Positions 9,227 through 16,994 of a DNA stretch of 64,000 nucleotides are shown piece by piece; position 1 is the first letter of the stretch; every line of letters starts with the position of its first letter. The notes below the pieces were generated by a model. The model did no database searches. It worked only from the letters and a program-made list of their open reading frames with translations, and had not been told where the DNA came from. The DNA is from an uncultured Alphaproteobacteria bacterium. GTDB lineage: Bacteria > Pseudomonadota > Alphaproteobacteria > HIMB59 > GCA-002718135. The position numbers were made by a program, and so were the translations under genes. The stretch is taken from assembly GCA_902553005.1 (NCBI GenBank), contig CACDIK010000002.1, forward strand, positions 1 through 64,000, in the 5' to 3' direction.

Positions 9227-9700
9227 TTAACATTCTTCAATTAATTTATTATAAACTGCAGTAAAGCCATTGAGTGTATATTTATCATTAGTAACAGTAC
9301 CTCTAGAAGACTCGCCTGTAACTTTAAGTTCAAGCCCTTTTTTCATAGCAAAAATTACTTTAGCATCTTCTTCAGTCCAAGCAGCAGTTGGCAAATCCTC
9401 AGTTGTATAAAATTTGTATTCTCCTTTATCTATATTTATAATAATATCAGAAGGTACTTTGTAACTATAACCAGCCTCTATTTGAACTACTGTGTCTGGA
9501 TTACCTATATTTTTATAGACTAAAACGTAGAAGTCTCCCCTTTTCTTATCACTTGGTAAATCTGTATCTATTGCTAAACTCCCAATATAACAGTACTCAT
9601 CAGTTTTCTCAAATGACCATTTACCCACCTCTAGGGCGATTAATGTGCTAGGTAGTGCTACATATAGCACTATAAAAAACTTAATAAAAATTTTCATCAA
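9227..9700 (-). CDS. IalB-like secreted protein (invasion-associated locus B family)
   Basis: 157 residues with a signal peptide (residues 1-22). The mature part begins VGKWSFEKTDEYCYIGSLAI and ends with TGESSRGTVTNDKYTLNGF, matching the IalB family pattern of an N-terminal GxW...C and a C-terminal G-SxxG...YSLxGF beta-sandwich segment. IalB homologues are common in free-living alphaproteobacteria, where the name does not imply virulence; their role is unknown but periplasmic. It is divergent from the ECF sigma gene and directly upstream of argG. Confidence 0.75.
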   Translation of the reverse strand: MMKIFIKFFIVLYVALPSTLIALEVGKWSFEKTDEYCYIGSLAIDTDLPSDKKRGDFYVLVYKNIGNPDTVVQIEAGYSYKVPSDIIINIDKGEYKFYTTEDLPTAAWTEEDAKVIFAMKKGLELKVTGESSRGTVTNDKYTLNGFTAVYNKLIEEC

Positions 9701-9769
9701 TGGCCTCTTTTAGTATATCTTATGCAAATAGTTAAGAAAGTTTAGACAAAGTTAGAACCTTTTTAAAAT

Positions 9770-10306
9770 ATGGAAAAAATACATTTAACCAACTTAATGA
9801 AAAGAATTCAAAAAGACCGCGACGAATTGGCTTTCTCTGAAATTTTCGATTTTTTTGCCCCAAAAGTTAATGCTTATTTTATTCAAAATAATATCAAATT
9901 TGAAAGCTCTGAAGAGTTAACGCAGGAGGTTTTGAGCACTGTTTGGGTAAAATCAAATCTGTATGAACCAGAAAAATCCGCTCTTTCTACATGGATTTTT
10001 ACTATTGCAAGAAACAAAAAGATAGACTTTTACAGGAAAAATTCAAAGATAGATTTCAGAGAAGAAGACATAAGGGACTTTTTATACCAAGATAAAGAAG
10101 TTGATCCAGTTGAGGAAATCGAGACAAACAAACAAATTGAACAAATAAATAATCAATTAAATGAACAACAGAAAATAATGATAAAAATGAATTTTTTTGA
10201 GAACAAAAGTCATAAAAAAATTGCCGAAGAGCTTGAAATTCCTCTTGGGACAGTTAAATCTAAAATAAGGCATATTTTGAAAAATGTGCAGAAAATGTTA
10301 GTATGA
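9770..10306 (+). CDS. ECF-family RNA polymerase sigma factor (RpoE/ECF11-like)
   Basis: 178 residues. Sigma region 2 includes EELTQEVLSTVWVKSN and STWIFTIARNKKIDFYRK; region 4 includes NEQQKIMIKMNFFENKSHKKIAEELEIPLGTVKSKIR, a helix-turn-helix. The TWIFTIARN stretch resembles the Rhodobacter RpoE/ECF11 group, whose partner is a ChrR cupin anti-sigma; such a gene follows here with a 4-bp ATGA overlap. In that group the regulon responds to singlet oxygen and organic hydroperoxides. I did not find a TGATCC-type RpoE promoter upstream of the gene. Confidence 0.92.
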   Translation: MEKIHLTNLMKRIQKDRDELAFSEIFDFFAPKVNAYFIQNNIKFESSEELTQEVLSTVWVKSNLYEPEKSALSTWIFTIARNKKIDFYRKNSKIDFREEDIRDFLYQDKEVDPVEEIETNKQIEQINNQLNEQQKIMIKMNFFENKSHKKIAEELEIPLGTVKSKIRHILKNVQKMLV

Positions 10307-10932
10307 ATGGAACAGTAGTAAAAAACCAACTTATTTTTGATTTTGCATCCGGAGTTCTTGGACCTGCAAAATCGATTTTTGCATCAACTTATTTACAATT
10401 AAACTCAAGCGCCTCAAGAATGAGTAATACTTTTGAAGGCATACTTGGGGACAATCTAATGAATAATGTAGATATTGCGCCTAAAAGTTTAAAATATTCA
10501 GATTGCATAAATAATGACATTATAAAAGCTGAACATCCAGTTAAAAATCCGATTACTACTTTTTTTGGCGATTTAAATAATTTAAATTGGAAACAAGTTT
10601 ATAAAGGTTTTAGAGAATTCACCGCCTTAATTGAAGATAAAGATGAGTTAAAATTAATAAAAATGGACCCAGGAGTTTCCGTGCCACTTCACTCACATGG
10701 AGGTAAAGAATACATACTGGTTTTAGAAGGTAGCTTTCGAGATGAACATGGCGAATATTCAAAAGGTGATATACAAATAAATGATCAGAAAATAAAACAT
10801 ACACCTATAGCATCAAAAGATACTGGGTGTGTATGTCTAAGCATTACTGAAAAAGATGTGATCTTCTTTGGTAAGTACGGATCTTTCTTAAACTTATTTA
10901 CATTTATTAAATCTTTTTTTAAGCAAAAATAA
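10303..10932 (+). CDS. chrR: ChrR-like cupin anti-sigma factor lacking the zinc-binding anti-sigma ligands
   Basis: 209 residues. The N-terminal part (residues 8-60, QLIFDFASGVLGPAKSIFAS onward) aligns with the ChrR anti-sigma domain, but the H-x3-C-x2-C zinc ligands are replaced by Y30, N34 and A37, and the early His is also absent. The C-terminal cupin keeps all four metal ligands with ChrR spacing: H130, H132, E136 (PLHSHGGKE) and H166 (KHTP). It overlaps the sigma gene by ATGA. It likely restrains the sigma factor until an oxidative signal, but zinc-independent binding would be needed. The alignment to ChrR is from memory of the family. Confidence 0.85.
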   Translation: MNGTVVKNQLIFDFASGVLGPAKSIFASTYLQLNSSASRMSNTFEGILGDNLMNNVDIAPKSLKYSDCINNDIIKAEHPVKNPITTFFGDLNNLNWKQVYKGFREFTALIEDKDELKLIKMDPGVSVPLHSHGGKEYILVLEGSFRDEHGEYSKGDIQINDQKIKHTPIASKDTGCVCLSITEKDVIFFGKYGSFLNLFTFIKSFFKQK

Positions 10933-10950
10933 TTTCATTATAGTATAACG

Positions 10951-11952
10951 TTGAACGTGACCAAAATTCACGTTGATTTCATCAGAGGTAAAAGAATTGA
11001 GAGTACCCATCATATTAAAGCATTAGTAACAAACGCTGATGGTAAAATTTTATTATCAACAAATAATGATAACGATTTTTTTTTCCCTCGATCTTCAATT
11101 AAAATATTTCAAGCTATTCCTTTTGCAATGTCAGGAGCGATCAAAAAATATAAATTAAATTCAAAACATATAGCTTTATCCTGCGCTTCTCACAAAGGAG
11201 AGATATTTCATATAAGTGAACTACAAAAATGGATTTCAAAAATAAACTTAAAAATAAAAAATTTAAAATGCGGTGTTCATGGACCATTAGATAAAACGGC
11301 TTCAGAAAAAATAATTTATTCTGGAAAAAAATTTAATGAGTTACATAACAATTGTGCTGGCAAACACTTAGCTATGTTAACAAGTTGCTTGGATAATAAT
11401 CATAGCATCGAAAATTATTTAGATTTCAATCATCCTCATCAAAAGAATATTAGAAAAGTTTTCAATAAATTCACAGAAACGAAATTATCAAAAAAAAATT
11501 TCTCATTAGATGGTTGCAGTGCTCCACAATATTCATTCCAAATAAAATCAATATCTAAAGCCTTAAATAATTTAATTAAATGTTATAATAGTGATCTTGA
11601 ATATTCAATAGCAGCAAGAATACTAATTGATTCGACTTTAAAATATCCAAATTACATTGGAGGAACAAAAAGCTTTGATACTAAAGTGATTGATTCTTCA
11701 AAAAGTAAAATATTTTGTAAACATGGTGCTGAAGGTGTTTTTTTGTTTGCTCATTTGAAAAAGGGAATAAGTGGAGTAGTTAAAGTAACAGATGGTAATG
11801 AAAGAGCAATACCAATAACTATAATGAATATTTTTAAGAAATTAAATATAATTAATAAAAGTGAATTAAGAAACTTACAAAGAAAGGAAGAATTTTATCT
11901 AAAAAATCATGCAGAAAAGAAGATTGGGTTTATTAACTGTAAGATAATATAA
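10951..11952 (+). CDS. Asparaginase II family protein (alphaproteobacterial/Rhizobium type)
   Basis: 333 residues from a TTG start (a GTG two codons later is an alternative). It shows the family blocks FFPRSSIKIFQAIPFA, LSCASHKGE...H, CGVHGPL, NNCAGKHLAML and DGCSAPQYS. The family is the Rhizobium-type L-asparaginase, unrelated to the E. coli periplasmic enzyme and without a signal peptide, hydrolysing asparagine to aspartate in the cytoplasm. It lies 18 bp after the chrR-like gene, so read-through from the sigma operon is possible. Its 3' end overlaps the convergent DUF3429 gene by 20 bp. Confidence 0.88.
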   Translation: MNVTKIHVDFIRGKRIESTHHIKALVTNADGKILLSTNNDNDFFFPRSSIKIFQAIPFAMSGAIKKYKLNSKHIALSCASHKGEIFHISELQKWISKINLKIKNLKCGVHGPLDKTASEKIIYSGKKFNELHNNCAGKHLAMLTSCLDNNHSIENYLDFNHPHQKNIRKVFNKFTETKLSKKNFSLDGCSAPQYSFQIKSISKALNNLIKCYNSDLEYSIAARILIDSTLKYPNYIGGTKSFDTKVIDSSKSKIFCKHGAEGVFLFAHLKKGISGVVKVTDGNERAIPITIMNIFKKLNIINKSELRNLQRKEEFYLKNHAEKKIGFINCKII

Positions 11953-12370
11953 GTAACAAAAACATACCAATCAATATTGTTAATGGCAGTCTTAGAAAAT
12001 AGAAGGCACTTTTATTTAATTCGTTAGAAAATATAATAATGTAGTCAAAAAATAATTGTGTTAACAACAGCAGAATTATTAAAATAAATATTATTAAAAT
12101 ATTAATATTATAAAGGTTTAATATTATAATAATAACTGAAAATAGACTTGGTAGAAAACCATAAACTACAATATATGTGGGTGGATTATTTTTTAAATTC
12201 CAGTTAATTGATCCAATAAAAACTATGATTATTAAACTGTAATAAGTAATAAAATTGAGCAAAATCTCTTCTTCAATTTTCAAAAAAAAATATTTATCTA
12301 AAAATACTATAGCGTATGGTATTAAACCAAAATATGAAATTAGGAATTGTATATTAATTTTTTTGAACAT
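11933..12370 (-). CDS. DUF3429-like small membrane protein
   Basis: 145 residues with four to five hydrophobic segments. The start INIQFLISYFGLIPYAIVFL and the segment YYSLIIIVFIGSINWNL match the DUF3429 pattern of a YLGLiPF-like helix and a FxGxxxW turn. Function is unknown. It overlaps the asparaginase end tail-to-tail and is divergent from the fructosamine-kinase-like gene by 5 bp. Confidence 0.6.
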   Translation of the reverse strand: MFKKINIQFLISYFGLIPYAIVFLDKYFFLKIEEEILLNFITYYSLIIIVFIGSINWNLKNNPPTYIVVYGFLPSLFSVIIIILNLYNINILIIFILIILLLLTQLFFDYIIIFSNELNKSAFYFLRLPLTILIGMFLLLILSYS

Positions 12371-12375
12371 TAATT

Positions 12376-13248
12376 ATGGTTAAAAATAGTATCATTTTAG
12401 AAATAGAAAAACTTTTAAATAGTAAAAAAATTTTAGATTACAACATTTTATCTGACTCTTTTGGAATAAATTGTTTGAAAATTGAGACAGACGATAAAGA
12501 GCGATATATTGTAAAATATTATTACAAAAAAGAGGGTAAGTTCAATGCAATAAAATCTGAAGCTGATAATATTCTTTTTTTAAATAGTCATAAGTTCAAT
12601 TTTTTTCCAAAAATCATTAATAATAATAAATTTCTAATAATGTCATTCATAGATAACAATAATCATCTGCCAATTAAGACCAATGATGATTTATTAGGTG
12701 CTATAATTTCACTTCATTCTAAAAGGAGTAATGATTATGGATTTAATTTTGATACTCAAATTGGTGGATTAAAGCAGTCAAATTCTAACTCAAAAAATTG
12801 GGTAGAATTCTATAGAGACAAAAGATTGCATTACATATTTGATTTAATTAATAAAAAACAACCAATGGATAAGGCTATAAATACTAAAATTGAACTATTA
12901 TTAAAAAAAATAAATAATTTCATTCCCAGCAATCCAAAACCATCACTGCTACATGGTGATTTATGGGAAGGAAATATACTTTTCAAAAATAAAAAGTTTT
13001 CAGGTTTTATTGATCCAGGATCCTTTTATGGTCATAATGAATTAGAAGTATCCTATTTGAGATGGTTTAATCCTAAATTTATTGATAGGAATTTTTTAGA
13101 TAAATACAATGATCATATAAGTATTGATAAGTATTTCTTAAATTATGAACCAATTTATCAATTGTATTATTCATTATTAAATGTCTATTTATGGGATAGA
13201 AGCTATATTGAAAATGTTCGAGGTTTGTTAGAAAAAATTAAAATATGA
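12376..13248 (+). CDS. Fructosamine kinase family protein
   Basis: 290 residues with a protein-kinase-like/aminoglycoside phosphotransferase fold. It shows RYIVKYYY (ATP-binding lysine), the catalytic loop LLHGDLWEGNIL and the metal-binding DPGSFYGHNELEVSYLRWF, which is the fructosamine/ketosamine-3-kinase form of the motif. Family members phosphorylate ketoamine (Amadori) adducts or small-molecule hydroxyls to reverse glycation. The gene is isolated between two minus-strand genes, so no pathway partner is apparent. Confidence 0.85.
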   Translation: MVKNSIILEIEKLLNSKKILDYNILSDSFGINCLKIETDDKERYIVKYYYKKEGKFNAIKSEADNILFLNSHKFNFFPKIINNNKFLIMSFIDNNNHLPIKTNDDLLGAIISLHSKRSNDYGFNFDTQIGGLKQSNSNSKNWVEFYRDKRLHYIFDLINKKQPMDKAINTKIELLLKKINNFIPSNPKPSLLHGDLWEGNILFKNKKFSGFIDPGSFYGHNELEVSYLRWFNPKFIDRNFLDKYNDHISIDKYFLNYEPIYQLYYSLLNVYLWDRSYIENVRGLLEKIKI

Positions 13249-13252
13249 AAAA

Positions 13253-14305
13253 TTAAACACAGGGGTTGGGATCAGATAAGTGTATGTCTTCAATTTCTTT
13301 TAATAATTCTTTTGACAGCGTAATATCGATGCTATCTATATTCTCTTTAAGTTGGTCCATTGTTGTAGCACCAATTATATTACTCGTAACAAATGGACGA
13401 TCATTCACAAAAGCATTTGCGAAAGTGGAAGGCGCGATATTGTGTTTTTGAGCAAGTTTAAAATATTTTTCAATAGCTCTTTCTCCTCTTTCAGTATGAT
13501 GTCTAGAAAATCTTCGTGGCCAAAGGGTGTATCTAGCTTTTTGAGGATTTTTTCCACCAATGTATTTACCGCTTAGTCTACCGCCTGCTAAAGGTGAGTA
13601 AGCAAGTAAACCACAACTTTCTCTGATAGAAACTTCAGAATTATGAATATCAAATACACGGTTAACTAGACTATAAACATTCTGTATTGACATCATACGA
13701 GGAAGATTTTTTTCCTTAGATATTTGGAGATATTTCATAACACCCCAGGGTGTTTCATTTGATAAACCTGCATATCTAATCTTACCTGACTTAACAAGCT
13801 GATCTAAGTTATATAAAACCTCTTGTACTGTAGTCCAATCATTATCACTTGCGTCATACTCAAAGTCTAAAACTCCAAACTTTGGTACTTTTCTTTCAGG
13901 CCAATGAAGTTGGTATAAATCAATATAATCAGTTTTTAATCTTTTAAGACTTTCATCTATTGCAGCATTCATATTCTTTTTATCAAAACCAAGATTTTTA
14001 GATCCTTCTCTAATCCACTCTAGACCATCTGATTTTGATGCTATTTTTGATGCTAAAATTATTTTATCTCTATTTTTTTTTTCATGAAACCAGTTGCCAA
14101 CTATTTCTTCAGTTTTTCCATAAGTTTCTTTGCGAGGCATTACAGCATACAATTCTGCAGTGTCAAAAAAATTTACTCCTCTTTCGACAGCATAATTCAT
14201 TTGATCAAAACCATCTTGTTGGCTATTTTGTTCACCAAATGTCATGGTACCTAAACAAATGACGCTTACATCAATATCTGTATTTCCCAGTTTTCTATAT
14301 TTCAT
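13253..14305 (-). CDS. Aldo/keto reductase (Tas-like)
   Basis: 350 residues. The N-terminus MKYRKLGNTDIDVSVICLGTMTFG, FFDTAELYA (catalytic Asp and Tyr), DLYQLHWPER (catalytic His) and the C-terminal NIIGATTMDQL are classic AKR features; the overall form resembles E. coli Tas. It is an NADPH-dependent carbonyl reductase of unknown substrate. It is convergent with the fructosamine-kinase-like gene (4-bp gap) and divergent from the BI-1 gene. Confidence 0.92.
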   Translation of the reverse strand: MKYRKLGNTDIDVSVICLGTMTFGEQNSQQDGFDQMNYAVERGVNFFDTAELYAVMPRKETYGKTEEIVGNWFHEKKNRDKIILASKIASKSDGLEWIREGSKNLGFDKKNMNAAIDESLKRLKTDYIDLYQLHWPERKVPKFGVLDFEYDASDNDWTTVQEVLYNLDQLVKSGKIRYAGLSNETPWGVMKYLQISKEKNLPRMMSIQNVYSLVNRVFDIHNSEVSIRESCGLLAYSPLAGGRLSGKYIGGKNPQKARYTLWPRRFSRHHTERGERAIEKYFKLAQKHNIAPSTFANAFVNDRPFVTSNIIGATTMDQLKENIDSIDITLSKELLKEIEDIHLSDPNPCV

Positions 14306-14375
14306 ACTATTTTTATAAAATGCCTTGAAATTGTCGGATTTATAGCGATATTAGTAATAATTAAAAGGAGAAATT

Positions 14376-15128
14376 ATGGCTTTAGACTTTAATCAACGAT
14401 CTTATACTAAATCAGTAGATCAGGCGGCAATTGATGAAGGCTTGAGAGCGTACATGCTTAAAGTCTACAATTATATGACAATCGGCTTATTGCTTACTGG
14501 TTTTATTGCTTACTTTTTTGGAAAAGCATCAATAGTTACTAATGAGATGGGGCAAATTGTTGGGGTAACTCAGGTAGGGGCATTACTTTTTGGGTCTCCT
14601 CTAAAATGGGTGGTTATGCTAGCACCTTTAGGATTTGTTTTTTATTTAAGTGCGAGAATTAACAGAATGTCAGTTTCAGCCGCACAAATTACTTTTTGGC
14701 TTTTTGCAAGTATCATGGGTTTATCTCTTGCATCAGTATTTATAGAATTTACTCAAACTTCGATAGCAAGAGTATTTTTCATTACGGCAAGTACTTTTGG
14801 GGCAATGAGCTTATATGGCTACACTACAAAAAGAGATCTAACAAAACTTGGTGGTTTTTTGTTCATGGGTCTAATTGGTATTATTATAGCAAGTGTGGTA
14901 AATATTTTCGTTGGATCAACAGCCCTTCAATTTGCAATCTCAGTTATTGGTGTTTTAGTATTTGTTGGTTTAACAGCGTACGATACTCAAAATATCAAAA
15001 ATATGTATTATGGTGGGGATAGTGAGGAGATAGGTTCTAAGAAAGCATTAATGGGTGCCTTAAAACTATACCTAGATTTCATTAATCTATTCATTTTATT
15101 ACTACAATTATTTGGCCAAAGAAGATAA
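14376..15128 (+). CDS. Bax inhibitor-1 / YccA family membrane protein
   Basis: 250 residues with seven predicted membrane helices after a soluble N-terminus. Family landmarks are LRAYMLKVYNYMTIGLLLTG near the start, a central TFGAMSLYGYTTKRDLTKLG segment, and the C-terminal TAYDTQNIKNMYYGG plus KLYLDFINLFILLLQLFG. Bacterial TMBIM/BI-1 proteins are pH-sensitive calcium-leak channels or protease-associated membrane proteins. A good Shine-Dalgarno (AAAGGAG) precedes the ATG and a hairpin terminator follows, so this is a monocistronic unit. Confidence 0.93.
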   Translation: MALDFNQRSYTKSVDQAAIDEGLRAYMLKVYNYMTIGLLLTGFIAYFFGKASIVTNEMGQIVGVTQVGALLFGSPLKWVVMLAPLGFVFYLSARINRMSVSAAQITFWLFASIMGLSLASVFIEFTQTSIARVFFITASTFGAMSLYGYTTKRDLTKLGGFLFMGLIGIIIASVVNIFVGSTALQFAISVIGVLVFVGLTAYDTQNIKNMYYGGDSEEIGSKKALMGALKLYLDFINLFILLLQLFGQRR

Positions 15129-15162
15129 TTCTTTTAAATCCAAAATATCTTTTTATTATACC

Positions 15163-15188
15163 CAGTCTTTTATAGACTGGGTTTTTTT
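15163..15188 (+). terminator. Rho-independent terminator after the BI-1 family gene
   Basis: Stem CCAGTCT / AGACTGG (7 bp) with a 5-nt loop, then seven T. The ATG of the next ORF (15189) begins at the base directly after the T-run, so that gene has no room for a leader beyond the terminator. Confidence 0.8.
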
Positions 15189-16994
15189 ATGTCTAACTTA
15201 GAAAATAAACTTAAGAAAATAGTTAACACCTTTAACAATATAAATAAGGAACAAGGCTATAAAGATATAAAAAAGTTATCTGAAAAATATCAGAAGAATA
15301 TAAAAGTTCTAAATGTATTATCACAGATATCCCAAAAGATGGGTGATATAGATACAGCATTAAACTCTTTAAAAAAAATTTTATTAATCGAAAATAATAA
15401 TGTCGCTCTTCTTTCTAAAATTTATAAATTATTTTTATTCAAATCTTCATTGGATGAAGCTTTAGAATATATTGATACAATTTTAAGAATAGATAAGGGA
15501 CATTATGAGTCAATGCGTGATAAAGCTTATATTTATTTTTTAAAAAATGATTTTATTAATGCAAAAAAATACATAGATGAAATTTTGAAATTAAAAGATG
15601 AAGATTTCTTTGCCTATAATATTAAAGGTTTAATATATTTAAAAAATAACGTTTTGCATGAAGCAAAAGATTATTTTGAGCAAGCAATTAAAATAAATAA
15701 TAAACATGTTGATAGTTACAATAATTTAGGTGTGTGTTTGCTCGAATTAGAGAAATTGAATGAAGCATACAAAATATTTAAAGACGCTTATGAAATAGAC
15801 TCTAGTAATACTAAAACTCTTATAAATCTGGGTAATGTTTTAAGTCTTCAAGATAATATTTTAGAAGCTATAAAAATTTACAGTCAAGCTTTAAATTTGT
15901 CTCCTAATAATCAAGAAATTTTATCTAATATAGCAATATGTTATTGTAGAGAAAATAAAGAAAAGGAAGCTAAAATTTACTATGATAAAGCAATAAAAAT
16001 TAATCCATATGATTATAAATTGAAATATGCCTATTGTACTTTACAGTTAAAAATAAATAATTTTACCAGTTCATGGGATTTGTTTGACTCAAGATTATTG
16101 ATAGAAAAAAATAAAATTAAATTAAATAATTTTGAATTAGTTAAGAATAATCTGTTTGAGAATTTAAATATTCACCCAGAAAATAAAATACTAATTTTAA
16201 GAGAGCAAGGAATAGGTGAAGAAGTTTTATTTAGCTCTGTATATCAAGAGACCATCGATAAGTTTAAAGATATTAAAATTGAAGCTGATAAAAGACTGGT
16301 ATCGGTATTTAATCGATCGTTTCAAAATGATATATTTGTCGAAGATGGATATTATTCAAAAAAATCAAACATATCTGAATTTGATAATGTTGTATATGCA
16401 GGAAGTATAATCAAATTCTTTAGAAAAAGAAAAAGTGATTTTACTATTAGTAATTATTTAATTGCTAGAAATGATATTATTGAAAAATACAAAGAAAAAT
16501 TATCTAATTATAAAGATAAACTCAAAGTAGGTATTTCATGGAAAAGTGTAATAAATATTTATGGAAGTTTAAAATCATTATCTATCAAAGATTTTGAACC
16601 ATTATTTACAAATGACAGGCTTATTATAAACTTACAATATGGAAATATTGAAAAAGACAAAGAATATTTATCAAGTCAGAACAAGAATTTAAAAATTTTT
16701 AATGAATTAGACTTATTCAATGATATTGAGGCTTGTATGGGCTTACTAAAAAACTTAGATTTATTTATAACAGTTAGTAACTCGACAGCTCATTTTGCTG
16801 GAGCTCTAGGTATACCCACAATATTAATATGTCCTAAAAAATCGTCTACGTATTACTATTGGAATACAAAAAGTGGATCATCAATATGGTATAAAAATTT
16901 AAAAGTTTTAAGAGTAGAAAGTTCAATAAATAAAACTATAGAGCAAATTAACAACATTGTAGAAAAAAATAATGAATTTAATTTCTCAAATTAA
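15189..16994 (+). CDS. TPR repeat protein with C-terminal GT-B glycosyltransferase domain (paralogue 1)
   Basis: 601 residues. Residues ~1-290 form about eight TPR units (for example VDSYNNLGVCLLELEKLNEA and NQEILSNIAICYCRENKEKEA). Residues ~310-590 resemble the heptosyltransferase/GT9-GT41-like module of TPR-glycosyltransferases: ILREQGIGEEVLFSS, VGISWKS, and DLFITVSNSTAHFAGALGIPT. A role in glycosylating a protein or surface glycan is plausible. It overlaps its paralogue by 23 bp. The ATG follows a terminator T-run without a visible RBS, so an internal start is possible. Confidence 0.8.
   Translation: MSNLENKLKKIVNTFNNINKEQGYKDIKKLSEKYQKNIKVLNVLSQISQKMGDIDTALNSLKKILLIENNNVALLSKIYKLFLFKSSLDEALEYIDTILRIDKGHYESMRDKAYIYFLKNDFINAKKYIDEILKLKDEDFFAYNIKGLIYLKNNVLHEAKDYFEQAIKINNKHVDSYNNLGVCLLELEKLNEAYKIFKDAYEIDSSNTKTLINLGNVLSLQDNILEAIKIYSQALNLSPNNQEILSNIAICYCRENKEKEAKIYYDKAIKINPYDYKLKYAYCTLQLKINNFTSSWDLFDSRLLIEKNKIKLNNFELVKNNLFENLNIHPENKILILREQGIGEEVLFSSVYQETIDKFKDIKIEADKRLVSVFNRSFQNDIFVEDGYYSKKSNISEFDNVVYAGSIIKFFRKRKSDFTISNYLIARNDIIEKYKEKLSNYKDKLKVGISWKSVINIYGSLKSLSIKDFEPLFTNDRLIINLQYGNIEKDKEYLSSQNKNLKIFNELDLFNDIEACMGLLKNLDLFITVSNSTAHFAGALGIPTILICPKKSSTYYYWNTKSGSSIWYKNLKVLRVESSINKTIEQINNIVEKNNEFNFSN

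Noticed and set aside
9701-9769. RpoE-type autoregulatory promoter (TGATCC-N17/18-TAAGA class) before the ECF sigma gene
   Set aside because: No TGATC-like -35 is present at the right distance; only a TTAAGA is seen, which is not enough.
14035-14262. Plus-strand 75-aa ORF opposite the aldo/keto reductase
   Set aside because: Antisense shadow of a full-length, well-conserved enzyme gene.
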